A stretch of DNA of 64,000 nucleotides from Streptomyces sp. M92 (GTDB lineage Bacteria > Actinomycetota > Actinomycetes > Streptomycetales > Streptomycetaceae), in contig NZ_CP101137.1 of assembly GCF_028473745.1 (NCBI RefSeq), forward strand, positions 2,852,001 to 2,916,000, given 5' to 3'. Below the pieces are notes generated by a model. The model searched no databases, had not been told where the DNA came from, and saw only the letters and a program-made list of their open reading frames with translations. Below, piece after piece: positions 27,401 through 35,564 of the stretch. The position numbers and the translations under genes are program-made. The stretch's first letter is position 1; each line of letters begins with the position of its first letter.

Positions 27401-28648
27401 CAACCTCCGGCGCCGGACGAGATCGCCGCCGCGCTGCGCACCCTGCGCAAGGACGCCCTCGTCTACCTGGTCCCGGCCGGCGACGACACCCCGGGCACGG
27501 CCGTCGTCGTCACCACCACCGGCGCCGTGCACTCCGTGCCCCTGCCGACCCTCACCGAGCACGCGGCACCACTGCGCGAGTACGTCCACGCACCGGCACC
27601 CGGCGCCCTCCGGCTCGGCGAGCCCGGGCCGGACGGGCGGGACATGGGGCCCGTCCCCGGATGGGCCCAGGCGACCGCCCGGCCGGGAACCCCGTCGTTG
27701 CGGCAGCGGCTCGACCGGCTGTGCGGATGGGCCTGGTACGCCGGGATGCGGCCGCTGCTCGACGTCTTCGCCACCCGGAGCGGGCGGGCGCCCCGGCTGG
27801 TGTTCGTACCGATGGGGACACTGGGTCTGGTGCCCTGGCACGCGGCCTGGGAGCTGGAGCCGGGCGGACGGCGCCACTACGCGCTGCACGAGGCGGAAAT
27901 CTCGTACGCCGCCTCCGCGCGCCTGCTGTGCGACGTGGCCGACCGGCCGGAGGCCGCGCACTCGGGGGCCGCGCTCGTCGTGGGCAACCCCACCGGAGAT
28001 CTCGGGTGGGCGGGCGCGGAGGCCGACGCCGTACAGCGGGCCTTCTACCCGCGCGGCCGGTTCCTCGGGCGGCGCGAGGACGGCGCCGCCGACGGGCCCG
28101 GTACCCCGCAGGAGGTGCTGTCCTGGCTGACCGGCGCGGACCCGGACGACCCGGACCACGCGGTGGAGGGCGGCGTGCTGCACCTCGCCTGTCACGCCTC
28201 CGTCGCGCGCACCGCCGGGCGAACCGCCCATCTCTCCCTGCACGGCGGTGAGCTGTCGGCCGAAGAGCTGACCGACGCGGTCGGCGGGGGGCGCGGCAGG
28301 CTCGGGCTGGTGCTGCTCGCCGCATGCCGCAGCCATGTGTCGGGGCGCGGGCACAACGAGGCGTACAGCCTCGCGACCTCCTTCCTGGTGGCCGGCGCCC
28401 GCTCGGTCGTCGGCTCGCTGTGGCCGGTCCCGGACGACGCGACCTCGGTCCTGATGTTCCTGACCCATCACTTCCTGCGCACCGAGGACGAACCGCCCGC
28501 CAAGGCGCTGCGCCGGGCCCAGCTGTGGATGCTGGACCCCGAGCGCGAACTGCCCCCCGGCCTGCCCGCCCGGCTCGCCGAACGGGCACGGCACATCGAC
28601 CCGGACGACTTGAGTGCCTGGGCCGGGTTCACACACCTCGGCCAGTAG
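24437..28648 (+). CDS. TPR-repeat CHAT-domain protease
   Basis: 1403 aa from a GTG following GGAAAG; an alternative GTG lies at 24404. Residues ~1-950 are alpha-helical TPR-like repeats rich in Leu/Ala/Glu. The C-terminal ~330 residues form a CHAT peptidase: RLVFVPMGTLGLVPWHAAW, the catalytic His1253 in LHLACHAS, the catalytic Cys1297 in VLLAACRSH, then SFLVAGARSVVGSLWPVPD. CHAT enzymes are clan-CD cysteine peptidases related to caspases; several act in defence or cell death by cleaving specific partners. The stop overlaps the convergent caspase gene's 3' end by 20 bases. Substrate unknown; the co-encoded antitoxin is an obvious candidate. Confidence 0.9.
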   Translation: MTVEAPNPDDAVVAELRGRREELLDTLATMESGDPETPALCALAGELSYRLHLVTEGDEDDLRLAAQAFELAFKAPGDGGDWAAWRIMFGHVRAFQYDSEPGAELLEAVWELLTAGMAALPEDDAEHDLVRGLGRQLLAACAKQRYLHCDGPVPQRVGLVDEALRRHEAVAGMLEPGSEEAVDLTEARGYLHLERSELLRDPADAEAAAVHYRAVLDAGLPTSDLPLVRYSLGVALMVHGRARTDRDELERAREEFGTALLEARQVTGQQPSWAWEVGIRSALIRFLIWAHWKDQAHAAAAEVELTGLLADPADVERLTPVFLDSFGRLLYERASARGDGAAQDRAIGLIRRAMDIWTPERDGVVTVTAMFLAVFQLSRYREDPDPLRLHDVTEACALILQEEDVTGSMHKMAQGMGGWAWLTLEQDHGISPGTPEDIPEAMRVENARSTYLGMLDDIVEGRGFLDFSDTDDDLPGIMKGIDGIARGAEAFDLGYERFAALEEGSERAFFALNLLSHGLLLDPHGTHVTEAQRAELIDFVLSHRKDDPAWQRKAHAVVAQARLREELSGSGRGMDAVLDHLTQAEAAGAAGGADDGLGHGVGLLRFAAMSYRGQTAGAADDMEAAGALWRELRDDPRLTPYHRRVMSAQQAGFDAQTAVQRGDLAAADDHIAQLQAVHADLDPDDSTRIELWTLLENARSARDRLADELGASPAPPLTGRPSTAQLRRAARELPRDHRAWVLGDNGITRFLRARDASGLTEAMELLQEAYDLVDEGSDSWLRYAYCLGSGHCALAEVQRFPTARARHLAQGITLLESAFGAAGGPEHRLYAAAGLALGRAYRARGELRRDDKGTGRRTGLDALRGLAWAALLQSGTEHAAQAVKQATTTALEIVGWCLRDHALDEAVQALDACRGLLLHAATTSRTVPERLVAAGHDALAEEWRAAGLAAAPADPLASVQAPLAVPSALRRRVLAALTGGDLLHDRLLQPPAPDEIAAALRTLRKDALVYLVPAGDDTPGTAVVVTTTGAVHSVPLPTLTEHAAPLREYVHAPAPGALRLGEPGPDGRDMGPVPGWAQATARPGTPSLRQRLDRLCGWAWYAGMRPLLDVFATRSGRAPRLVFVPMGTLGLVPWHAAWELEPGGRRHYALHEAEISYAASARLLCDVADRPEAAHSGAALVVGNPTGDLGWAGAEADAVQRAFYPRGRFLGRREDGAADGPGTPQEVLSWLTGADPDDPDHAVEGGVLHLACHASVARTAGRTAHLSLHGGELSAEELTDAVGGGRGRLGLVLLAACRSHVSGRGHNEAYSLATSFLVAGARSVVGSLWPVPDDATSVLMFLTHHFLRTEDEPPAKALRRAQLWMLDPERELPPGLPARLAERARHIDPDDLSAWAGFTHLGQ

Positions 28649-30638
28649 CCGCCGTCGGCAGCGGTGGTACGACCGTCCGCACCGCGATCGTGCGGGTCGC
28701 CCACCGTCCGGGCGCACCCTGCGTCACCGCGCCGGCCTCACGATCCCCGGCCGGTGTCGCGGGGGCTTCGAACCGTAGCACCCCCTCGGCGTCCGGACCG
28801 CCCGCCGTGTCGGCCTCCCGGCTCCCCGAGCCGTCCGGGTCCCATGCCGGCAGCCGGAACGGCGCCGTACTCAGCTCGCCCTCGGCGACGATGAGTTTGA
28901 GCCAGTCCCGGCACTCGGCCCCCGGTACGGCCGCCCGGCCCACCGGCAGCGACAGCTGCACGGGGTCGCCGTCCAGGGCGTAGCCGGTGCTGCCGGGGCC
29001 GATGAAGTGGCCGGGGAAGAGCGCGGGGTCGGCGGCGTAGCGGTCGGTGAGGTCGAGCAGCACGCACCACAGCGAGCGGTGCGGCGAACGGTTGTGCAGC
29101 CGGATGGAAACCCACGGCTCCCGCGGCCCGCGTGCGCCGTCGGGCGCGTACGAGCAGACCAGGTCACCGCTCCCGTCCGGCAGGAGGGCCCGGTCGTCGG
29201 CCGCGTCCCAGGGGACGACCTCCACCTGCACCAGGTTGTCCAGCACCGAGGGCCGCGAGGTGAGGTCCCGCAGCTGGTACCAGCGGGCCAGATGCGACAG
29301 GCAGTCCACGACCCGCCGGGCGTCGGCGTCCGTGGCGAACGGCAGCGGCCTCACGAACTCGGTCCCGTCCCGCCCCAGAACCCGCGCGGTGGTGTCCCGC
29401 ACCACCACTCTGACGTGCAGGTCCCCGTACTCCTCGGCCGTCGTCACGACCCGTACCAGCGGCGCGGGCCCGCCCCCGGGGCCGTACGACGCCACCGCCG
29501 CCCGCAGCCGGGCCGCCGCCCCGGGCCGGCCGGTGTCGTCCACAGTCACCGTCGCGAGCGGGGTGGTCAGCGCGGTCAGGCTCACCGGGTACACCCGCTC
29601 GGTGTCCGGAGCCCAGCCGACCGGATCCACCAGCGTCCGGTCGGCCCCCACCACGCGGGCCCGCACGACGGCACCCGGCGCCGCCCCCCGCGGCCCGACC
29701 ACGCCGAACTCCGTGCTCTCGGCACCGTCCCCGCCGCGCAGGCCGTGACCGCTGCCGCAGTCCACCTCCCAGCCGTCCGCCGCGAAGCGCAGCAGATGCT
29801 CACCGGCGACTCCCGCGACCGCGCCCCCGAGGAACGGCAGATCCGCGGTGCCGCCCGGCACCTCGGGAAACAGCACCGGCCGCTGCCGGCTGCCGGAGCG
29901 CTGCACCCGCGCACCGGCCGCGGACAGCAGCTGCCGGTAGGTGGCGTCCGGCCCGGCCGCCTGCACCGAGCCCAGCAGCGCGTGCGTGAACGCCCCGTGC
30001 CGCCGGCCTTCGAAGACTCCCTCGTACGACAACTGGTCGAGCCGGCTGGCCGCCAGCAGCACATGCCGCGGGGGCCCTTCGGGCAGCGCGAGGTCCCGCC
30101 CGCTCACCGGCCGCCAGCCGGGCAGCGGCGGCGCGAACCGCGCGGTCAGCCCCTCGGGGGCCTCCCCCCGGGTGGCGCCCCCGGAATAGCAGCAGTCGAG
30201 CACCGCCACCACGTGGGCCCCGCCCGCGGCCACCGCGTCGAGCAGCGCGCCCAGCCGCTTGTCCGGCAGCGGACCGTCCGCGCACACCAGCGCCTGGTTC
30301 CACCCGGTGGCCTCGACCAGCAGGTCCGGGCCCGAGGCGGCCGACTGCGAGCCGTGCCCGGAGAACCAGAACATCGCCGTGTCACCGGGCCCGGCAGCCC
30401 CCAGAAACGTGCGGATCCCCTCCTCGACCGCGGCCACGGTCGCCGCGCCGTTCAGCACGGTCCGCACCTTCGCTCCGCCCGCCGTCCGGTCCGTCACCAG
30501 CCGTTGGGCCTCGGTGACGTCGTTGACGCACCCCGCCAGCGGCGTCGCGATCTCCGACCGGTAGTTGTTGATGCCCGCCATGAACGTGTAGATCGACCCC
30601 ATGCCGGGCAGTGTGTCAGCCGTACCGGGCCGTGACAT
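28629..30638 (-). CDS. Caspase-family (clan CD) peptidase with C-terminal beta-rich domain
   Basis: 669 aa from the ATG at 30638; a second ATG at 30602 (MGSIYTFMAG) starts just before the caspase core and neither has a good ribosome site. Residues ~14-240 are a p20-like caspase fold: MAGINNYRSEIATPLAGCVND, the catalytic His95 in FWFSGHGSQ, and the catalytic Cys150 in VLDCCYSGG. Residues ~270-660 are beta-rich and resemble the accessory regions of caspase-family proteins in bacterial conflict systems (VSIRLHNRSPHRSLWCVLLDL, DWLKLIVAEGELS). Cytoplasmic, no signal peptide. Convergent with the CHAT gene and divergent from the AAA operon, so both flanking operons may belong to one system. Confidence 0.88.
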   Translation of the reverse strand: MSRPGTADTLPGMGSIYTFMAGINNYRSEIATPLAGCVNDVTEAQRLVTDRTAGGAKVRTVLNGAATVAAVEEGIRTFLGAAGPGDTAMFWFSGHGSQSAASGPDLLVEATGWNQALVCADGPLPDKRLGALLDAVAAGGAHVVAVLDCCYSGGATRGEAPEGLTARFAPPLPGWRPVSGRDLALPEGPPRHVLLAASRLDQLSYEGVFEGRRHGAFTHALLGSVQAAGPDATYRQLLSAAGARVQRSGSRQRPVLFPEVPGGTADLPFLGGAVAGVAGEHLLRFAADGWEVDCGSGHGLRGGDGAESTEFGVVGPRGAAPGAVVRARVVGADRTLVDPVGWAPDTERVYPVSLTALTTPLATVTVDDTGRPGAAARLRAAVASYGPGGGPAPLVRVVTTAEEYGDLHVRVVVRDTTARVLGRDGTEFVRPLPFATDADARRVVDCLSHLARWYQLRDLTSRPSVLDNLVQVEVVPWDAADDRALLPDGSGDLVCSYAPDGARGPREPWVSIRLHNRSPHRSLWCVLLDLTDRYAADPALFPGHFIGPGSTGYALDGDPVQLSLPVGRAAVPGAECRDWLKLIVAEGELSTAPFRLPAWDPDGSGSREADTAGGPDAEGVLRFEAPATPAGDREAGAVTQGAPGRWATRTIAVRTVVPPLPTAATGRGV

Positions 30639-30714
30639 GGGTGAACCGGGCGGGAACGGGGCGAGTGCGGGGCGAGTTCGGGTCCGAAGCGGGTTTTTCG
30701 GATCACAAGTGGCG

Positions 30715-30733
30715 TGAATACTCGCAGTATTGA
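30715..30733. promoter_or_regulatory. AATACT-CGC-AGTATT palindrome in divergent promoter region
   Basis: A perfect 6-bp inverted repeat (30717-30722 and 30726-30731) in an AT-rich patch between the divergent caspase gene and the AAA operon. A TTGACT -35-like hexamer begins at 30730, partly overlapping the palindrome. A dimeric regulator bound here could control both directions together. No regulator gene is adjacent. Confidence 0.45.
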
Positions 30734-30789
30734 CTCGACGTCATTACTCTTCACTTCTCGCGGAACGCTGCACTCACGTCGGGGGACAC

Positions 30790-31311
30790 ATGAGCCACTT
30801 GGAGCGGCCTCGTCGCATCGTGCAGCCGGGCGGACCGGCCGGGACGCCGTCCACCTCCTCGGACGCCCTGCGCCGCACGGACCAGGGCCCCACCGCCGGG
30901 GCCGGCTCCCGCCGCACCGTCGGCGCGCCCGGCCCGGCCGCACCACTGCGCCGCGAGCGCCTCGCCCCGCGCCCGCAGGGCCTGCGCGACGCGGTGGGCC
31001 GCCTCGACGCGGGTTTGGACGAGCACGCCCGCAGGCAACTGGCCCAGTGGATCGGCGAGGAGTACCGGGCCAACTACGGCGAGACCCCGCTCGGCTTCTT
31101 CGCCCGCTGTTACCTGGGCCCGCCCTACGTGGACCACCAACTCAACCTGTTCCAGGTTATCGTCCGCCACTTCGCCCCGTCCGACCCGGTCCCCGAGCCG
31201 TTCTCGGGCGCCCGGATGCTGGTGCGCTCCGGCGGCTACGCCTTCGTCGAGGTCTATTCCGGAGGCCTGCTCCTGCCGGTCCTCGACGACGGGACGGTCG
31301 TACGCCCCTGA
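30790..31311 (+). CDS. Conserved-looking hypothetical protein, first gene of the AAA operon
   Basis: 173 aa from an ATG with GGGGGA upstream; the frame opens earlier at 30730 without a ribosome site. Residues 1-65 are disordered and Pro/Arg/Ser-rich. Residues ~75-173 form a compact domain: LDEHARRQLAQWIGEEYRANYGETPLGFFARCYLGPPYVDHQLNLFQVIVRHF, ending FVEVYSGGLLLPVLDDGTVVRP. I do not recognise the family. No membrane or signal segment. Its place as leader of the operon and the 59-base gap to the next gene suggest co-expression with the membrane and AAA+ proteins. Confidence 0.65.
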   Translation: MSHLERPRRIVQPGGPAGTPSTSSDALRRTDQGPTAGAGSRRTVGAPGPAAPLRRERLAPRPQGLRDAVGRLDAGLDEHARRQLAQWIGEEYRANYGETPLGFFARCYLGPPYVDHQLNLFQVIVRHFAPSDPVPEPFSGARMLVRSGGYAFVEVYSGGLLLPVLDDGTVVRP

Positions 31312-31370
31312 GCCCCGCACATCCCACACCCGCGTGACCACGCCACAGACCCATGTGATCGGAGAAGCGA

Positions 31371-33143
31371 ATGTCCGAGGTGGACTACGCGCTGCACCAG
31401 AAAATGCAGCAGGTCAGCAACCTCGTGGTCCGACTCAGCGAGCAGGTCGGCTCCGTGTCCGGCCAGGTACAGGCCGTCGAGGTCAACCAGCAGCAGACCC
31501 GCAGTGAACTGAAGGATCTGCGCGACGAGTTCCTCGCGTTCGTCCGGACCGCGCAGCTCACCGCCAACGTCCAGCGCGCCGAGACCCGCGTCGGCGTGAT
31601 CCAGGACCAGGTCGACCACGAGTTCGGCCACCACAAGACCGTACGGCGCACCGCCGTCGGCATGCTCCAGGCCTTCGACCTTGGGCTGGTGTCCGAGGAC
31701 AACGTCCGCACGGTCGGCGACCAGCTGATGATCCAGACGCCCCGCTACTGGCTGGCACCCGCCCTGGTGGCACTCGCGTCCTGGTCGGCCGACGACCGCA
31801 CGCTGTGCGAGAAGGCGGTGGAGGAGGCGTTCCGCCGCTCACCGGACCGCACCTCTCTGTTCTTCGCCCTGGTGCTGCGCCGCCAGAACCGCAGGGAGGC
31901 GTCCGTGCGCTGGCTGCGCCACTACCTGCTCGCCCAGGACCCGGCGGCGCTCGGCCGGGAGTTCGCGGTCATCCTGGAGTCCATCGCCCAGGGCGCCTTC
32001 GGGCTCGCCGGACGTGAGCTGCTGAACAACACCCTGGCCGGCTGGCGCGAGACGCTCATGGACAGCGCCGAGGGCCAGCAGAAGCAGATCACCCGCTGGC
32101 GCGAGGAGATCGACTCCCTCGTGCAGCCCTCCGCGGCCGCCGAGTTTCCGCGCCTCGTCCAGGTCTGCCCGCAGTGGCTGCAACTCGACTGGGTGCTGGC
32201 CCGGGCCCGCACCCAGCAGGTGGTGCTCGACAAGTACCGGGCGCTCATGGACCGCGAGTTCCAGCCCTCGGACCGGCTGGAGGACGCGGTCGACGACATC
32301 CTCGACCGGCTTGTCTCCGAGTACGACAACGAGGAGCTGCCGCTCCGCCGCGACCTGGCGTTCAACCACGCGGTGATCGACCACGGCGGTGACCTGGACG
32401 CCGCCCGCCACGCCGCCGACGCGGACTCCGCCTCGTACGAGGAGACCCTCGACTACCTGACCGTGCAGACCACGGCCGCCCTCAACCCGGCCGCCATCGG
32501 CACCTCGCCCGCCACCCAGCGGCTCTCCGTCGCCGCCTGCCAGGAGTGGTTCCTGCAGGCGCACGCCGGGTTCACCCGCGACTACCGGGCCGGCGTGCCG
32601 CAGGACGTGCAGGCCCGGTTCGGTACCGCGTACACGGTTGCCGCCCAGACCTTCCAGCTGCCGCCCTGGCACGGGTCGTTCACTCGGCCGCTGACCGAAC
32701 TCGAGGTGTCGCTGTCCGCCCACTGGGACCAGCACATGGAGCCGTTCATCGCCGGATACGCCTTCCCCTGGGGGAAGAAGCTGGCGCTGCCCGCCCTGGT
32801 CCTGGTCGGCATCCTGGTGATCATCGGGGCCTTCTCCATCGCCACCGCGCTGGTCACCGCCGCGGTCGTCGGAGGCGTCTGGGCACTCGTCCTGCGCAAC
32901 GGCGCACAGGCCGCGCAACGCCTCCAGGACAATGCCCGCCAGATCCTGCAGCAGGCCAAGCTGGAGTCCCTGCACCATCTGCGCGCGGCCTCCGCCGAAC
33001 TCACCGACTGGAACACCAAGCAGCGCGCCGCCGACGCCGTCGAGCCCCAGTGCCGGGAGCTGATCAAATCCCTCGGCACCGCCTCCCGGGGCGGCTCGCC
33101 GTTCGAGGGCCGGACCGTGGCCAAGGAGGAAACCGCGTCATGA
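31371..33143 (+). CDS. Large coiled-coil / TPR-like protein with two central membrane helices
   Basis: 590 aa; ATG after GGAGAAG. Residues ~5-60 form a Gln-rich coiled coil (KMQQVSNLVVRLSEQV). A long helical region with repeat-like character follows (VRTVGDQLMIQTPRYWL onward, ~100-460). Two adjacent hydrophobic helices lie at about 472-515 (LPALVLVGILVIIGAFSIA; VTAAVVGGVWALVL), followed by an Ala/Gln-rich coiled-coil tail. The likely topology is cytoplasmic N- and C-termini with a membrane hairpin. No family recognised. It could anchor the AAA+ ATPase of this operon to the membrane or form a pore. ATGA overlap with the next gene. Confidence 0.7.
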   Translation: MSEVDYALHQKMQQVSNLVVRLSEQVGSVSGQVQAVEVNQQQTRSELKDLRDEFLAFVRTAQLTANVQRAETRVGVIQDQVDHEFGHHKTVRRTAVGMLQAFDLGLVSEDNVRTVGDQLMIQTPRYWLAPALVALASWSADDRTLCEKAVEEAFRRSPDRTSLFFALVLRRQNRREASVRWLRHYLLAQDPAALGREFAVILESIAQGAFGLAGRELLNNTLAGWRETLMDSAEGQQKQITRWREEIDSLVQPSAAAEFPRLVQVCPQWLQLDWVLARARTQQVVLDKYRALMDREFQPSDRLEDAVDDILDRLVSEYDNEELPLRRDLAFNHAVIDHGGDLDAARHAADADSASYEETLDYLTVQTTAALNPAAIGTSPATQRLSVAACQEWFLQAHAGFTRDYRAGVPQDVQARFGTAYTVAAQTFQLPPWHGSFTRPLTELEVSLSAHWDQHMEPFIAGYAFPWGKKLALPALVLVGILVIIGAFSIATALVTAAVVGGVWALVLRNGAQAAQRLQDNARQILQQAKLESLHHLRAASAELTDWNTKQRAADAVEPQCRELIKSLGTASRGGSPFEGRTVAKEETAS

Positions 33144-33376
33144 GCACCGCACCCGGTCAGCACCCGGCGGTCCCGCCACCGCCTCGCAGACCCCCGGGAG
33201 ACCCCCAGTGGTCCACGCCCGGCACCCCCGCCGAGGACTCGCCCTGGGGCGCTTCGCGCAGGCCCACCGGAGAGCGCGCCACCAGCCGGGTGCGCAAGAT
33301 CGCCGAAGGGCTGCCCGACTGGGAACCCCTGCCCCCCGGTGAAACCGTCGTCCGCAGGCCGGGCGGCGTGACGTGA
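33140..33376 (+). CDS. Small proline-rich protein (78 aa) of the AAA operon
   Basis: Too short to stand out alone but tightly coupled on both sides: its ATG overlaps the previous stop and its stop overlaps the next GTG. The first half is disordered and Pro-rich (VPPPPRRPPGDPQW). The second half has a short amphipathic helix (SRVRKIAEGLPDWEPLPPGE). GC3 pattern matches a real gene. It may be an adaptor between its operon partners. No family recognised. Confidence 0.65.
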   Translation: MSTAPGQHPAVPPPPRRPPGDPQWSTPGTPAEDSPWGASRRPTGERATSRVRKIAEGLPDWEPLPPGETVVRRPGGVT

Positions 33377-33936
33377 GCACGTACTGGGGGCACGGCGGCC
33401 CCTACGAGACCTGGGTGGACTTCCTGCGCCGCTGGGCCGCCGAGGAGAACCCCGACCCCGCTGCCCTGCCGCCGCTGGCCCAGGAGGACTTCCCGGGCGA
33501 GACCTGGGAGCGCTTCGCCCTCCATCTCGGCGAGGCCCTCGACACCCGGCTGAAGTCCTGGGCCGACCGGCTCACCGAGGCGGTCCTCGCCGCCCCGGAC
33601 GAATTCTCCGCGGGCCGCGAACTGGCCCAGGCGCGGACAGGACTCCTGACGGTACGGGCGGTGGCGGGGCACCCCGGCCTGCCCGAAACACTGAGGACGA
33701 GGTTCCGTGAACTCGTCGACGGCCAGATCACGGACCTCCAACAGCAACTGGAACGCCGGCTGGACGACCTTGCCGCCGCGAACGGCTCCGATCCCCGCTG
33801 GGTGGAACAACGCCGCCGCACGGTCCGCGACAACGCCCTCACCGCAACGCTCTCGCCCTTGAACACCGGCACGGCCGATCCATGGGCGCGGACACACACC
33901 GCAGACCGTCCCCGCCGTCGCGTCGTCACGGACTGA
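33373..33936 (+). CDS. Helical protein of unknown function in the AAA operon
   Basis: 187 aa from a GTG overlapping the previous stop. It begins MSTYWGHGGPYETWVDFLRRW, then forms alpha-helices (ERFALHLGEALDTRLKSWADRLTEAV; LVDGQITDLQQQLERRLDDLAA) suggesting a helical bundle or coiled coil of about 150 residues with a basic disordered tail. Soluble; no signal. Not recognised. Coupling with the 78-aa gene implies a stoichiometric complex. Confidence 0.65.
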   Translation: MSTYWGHGGPYETWVDFLRRWAAEENPDPAALPPLAQEDFPGETWERFALHLGEALDTRLKSWADRLTEAVLAAPDEFSAGRELAQARTGLLTVRAVAGHPGLPETLRTRFRELVDGQITDLQQQLERRLDDLAAANGSDPRWVEQRRRTVRDNALTATLSPLNTGTADPWARTHTADRPRRRVVTD

Positions 33937-33991
33937 AGAACCGCGACCGGGCAGGCACCAGAGGCATCCGAAAACCGATCCGAAGGCCCGT

Positions 33992-35557
33992 ATGTCGAAT
34001 TACAACGAAAGCCTGCATCACCTGGACAGCTACATCTCCGCCCGTGTCCCAGTGATCGGCATGCGCACCATCGAGCAGCAGCGGGCTCTTCGCCTCCTGA
34101 GGGACGCGGCCCTTCAGCACCGCCGCAGCAGCATGCCGTTCTGGATCTACACCAGGGCCACCGGCCTGCGTGACCTGCGCACCAACGCACCCGTACAGGA
34201 CGACCGGTCACTGACCGGGGCCATGGACTTCGCCGCCGCCCAGTTCAGCAGCCGCGCCAACGCGACCGTCGTCTTCGTCGACCCCGACCACCTGGAGGAC
34301 GACACCCCCGTCACCCGGCACATCGCCGAACTCGCCCGGCTCGCCGACAACAACATGGGCAGCATCGTCCTGATCACGGACGCGCCCATCTGGAGCGGGC
34401 TGCAGCGGCTCGGCATGAGCCTGCAGCTGGACCTGCCGAACGCCGAGGAGATGTACGGCACCCTCGCCGGCTTCCTGGCCGACCACCGGGGGCACATCCC
34501 CATCGAGTGGGACGAGAACGACACCCGCCGCGCCGCCGAGTTCCTGAGCGGTGTCACCGAGGCCGAGTGCATCAACCTGATGGCCACCATCACGGCCAAG
34601 GGCTCGATCGGGAAGGCCGACGTCCTCGGCCTCGCCCAGGCCAAGGACCGCATCTTCAGCAATCTGACCGGCCTCGAACGTGTCCAGCTGAAGGAGAGCG
34701 ACTACACCGTCGGCGGACTGACCAGCCTGCGGGAGTGGCTGAACCGCAAGCACGACATGATGCACGCCGACCTGCGCGACTCCGAGCTGCGGCCGCCCAG
34801 GGGCGTCCTGCTGGTGGGGGTGCCCGGCTGCGGGAAGTCCCTCTCCGCCAAGGCCGTCGCCCACGAGTGGCAGCTCCCGCTCTACCGGCTCGACATGGCC
34901 AGCATCCACGGCAAGTACCTGGGTGAGTCCGAGGGCCGGTTCCGGGAGGCCCTGGCGATGGCGGACCGGGTGGCCCCCTGCATCCTGTGGATCGATGAGA
35001 TCGAGAAGGGCCTCGCGGGCAAGGACGACATGTCCGGTGTACCGCAGCGGATCATCGGGCAGTTCCTGTTCTGGCTCCAGGAGTCACGGTCGCGGGCGTT
35101 CGTCGTGGCCACCGCCAACGACGTCCGCAGCCTGCCGCCCGAGCTGTTGCGCAAAGGCCGCTTCGACGAACTGTTCTTCGTCGACCTGCCCGACAGCCAG
35201 GACCGCAGGGAGATCATCGAGCTCTACTACCGCCGCTACCTGAAGGTCGGCCCCGAGCCCGAGCAGGTGGACCGGCTCGTCGATCTCTCCGAGGGCTTCG
35301 CGGGCTCCGACATCGAGTCGACCCTGCACGACGTGGGCGAGGAGGCGTACCGCTGCGGCGGCGCCGAGCGCCTCAGGCCGTCCTTCCTCCTGGACACCTT
35401 CGCCAACACGGTGCCCCTGAGCCGGGTCAACCCGGAGCAGATCGAGGAGATCCGCGCCTGGGGCCGCGAGCGCGCGGTGCCGGCCGGCCGCGCGGCGACG
35501 ACGGCGGGCGCGGGCGTGGCGACGCCGTCGCGAAGGATCGTGTTCATGGACGAGTGA
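33992..35557 (+). CDS. Ycf46-like AAA+ ATPase
   Basis: 521 aa. The N-terminal ~240 residues form an alpha/beta domain (VPVIGMRTIEQQRALRLL; ATVVFVDPDHL; NMGSIVLITDAP) typical of Ycf46-type AAA proteins. The AAA+ module follows: Walker A GVPGCGKS (276-283), pore-loop-like IHGKYLGESEGRF, Walker B ILWIDEIEKG with Asp335-Glu336, sensor 1 VATANDVRSLP, and Arg-finger region LLRKGRFDE. A lid with GFAGSDIESTLHDVGEEAY completes it. All residues for ATP hydrolysis are present. Ycf46 relatives are poorly characterised. As last gene of this operon it may remodel or activate the membrane protein or one of the peptidases. Confidence 0.9.
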   Translation: MSNYNESLHHLDSYISARVPVIGMRTIEQQRALRLLRDAALQHRRSSMPFWIYTRATGLRDLRTNAPVQDDRSLTGAMDFAAAQFSSRANATVVFVDPDHLEDDTPVTRHIAELARLADNNMGSIVLITDAPIWSGLQRLGMSLQLDLPNAEEMYGTLAGFLADHRGHIPIEWDENDTRRAAEFLSGVTEAECINLMATITAKGSIGKADVLGLAQAKDRIFSNLTGLERVQLKESDYTVGGLTSLREWLNRKHDMMHADLRDSELRPPRGVLLVGVPGCGKSLSAKAVAHEWQLPLYRLDMASIHGKYLGESEGRFREALAMADRVAPCILWIDEIEKGLAGKDDMSGVPQRIIGQFLFWLQESRSRAFVVATANDVRSLPPELLRKGRFDELFFVDLPDSQDRREIIELYYRRYLKVGPEPEQVDRLVDLSEGFAGSDIESTLHDVGEEAYRCGGAERLRPSFLLDTFANTVPLSRVNPEQIEEIRAWGRERAVPAGRAATTAGAGVATPSRRIVFMDE

Positions 35558-35564
35558 ACTGGGC

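Noticed and set aside
33992..35557. MoxR-type AAA of a VMAP/vWA ternary system
   Set aside because: The N-terminal domain and sensor motifs look Ycf46-like, and no vWA protein is encoded nearby.
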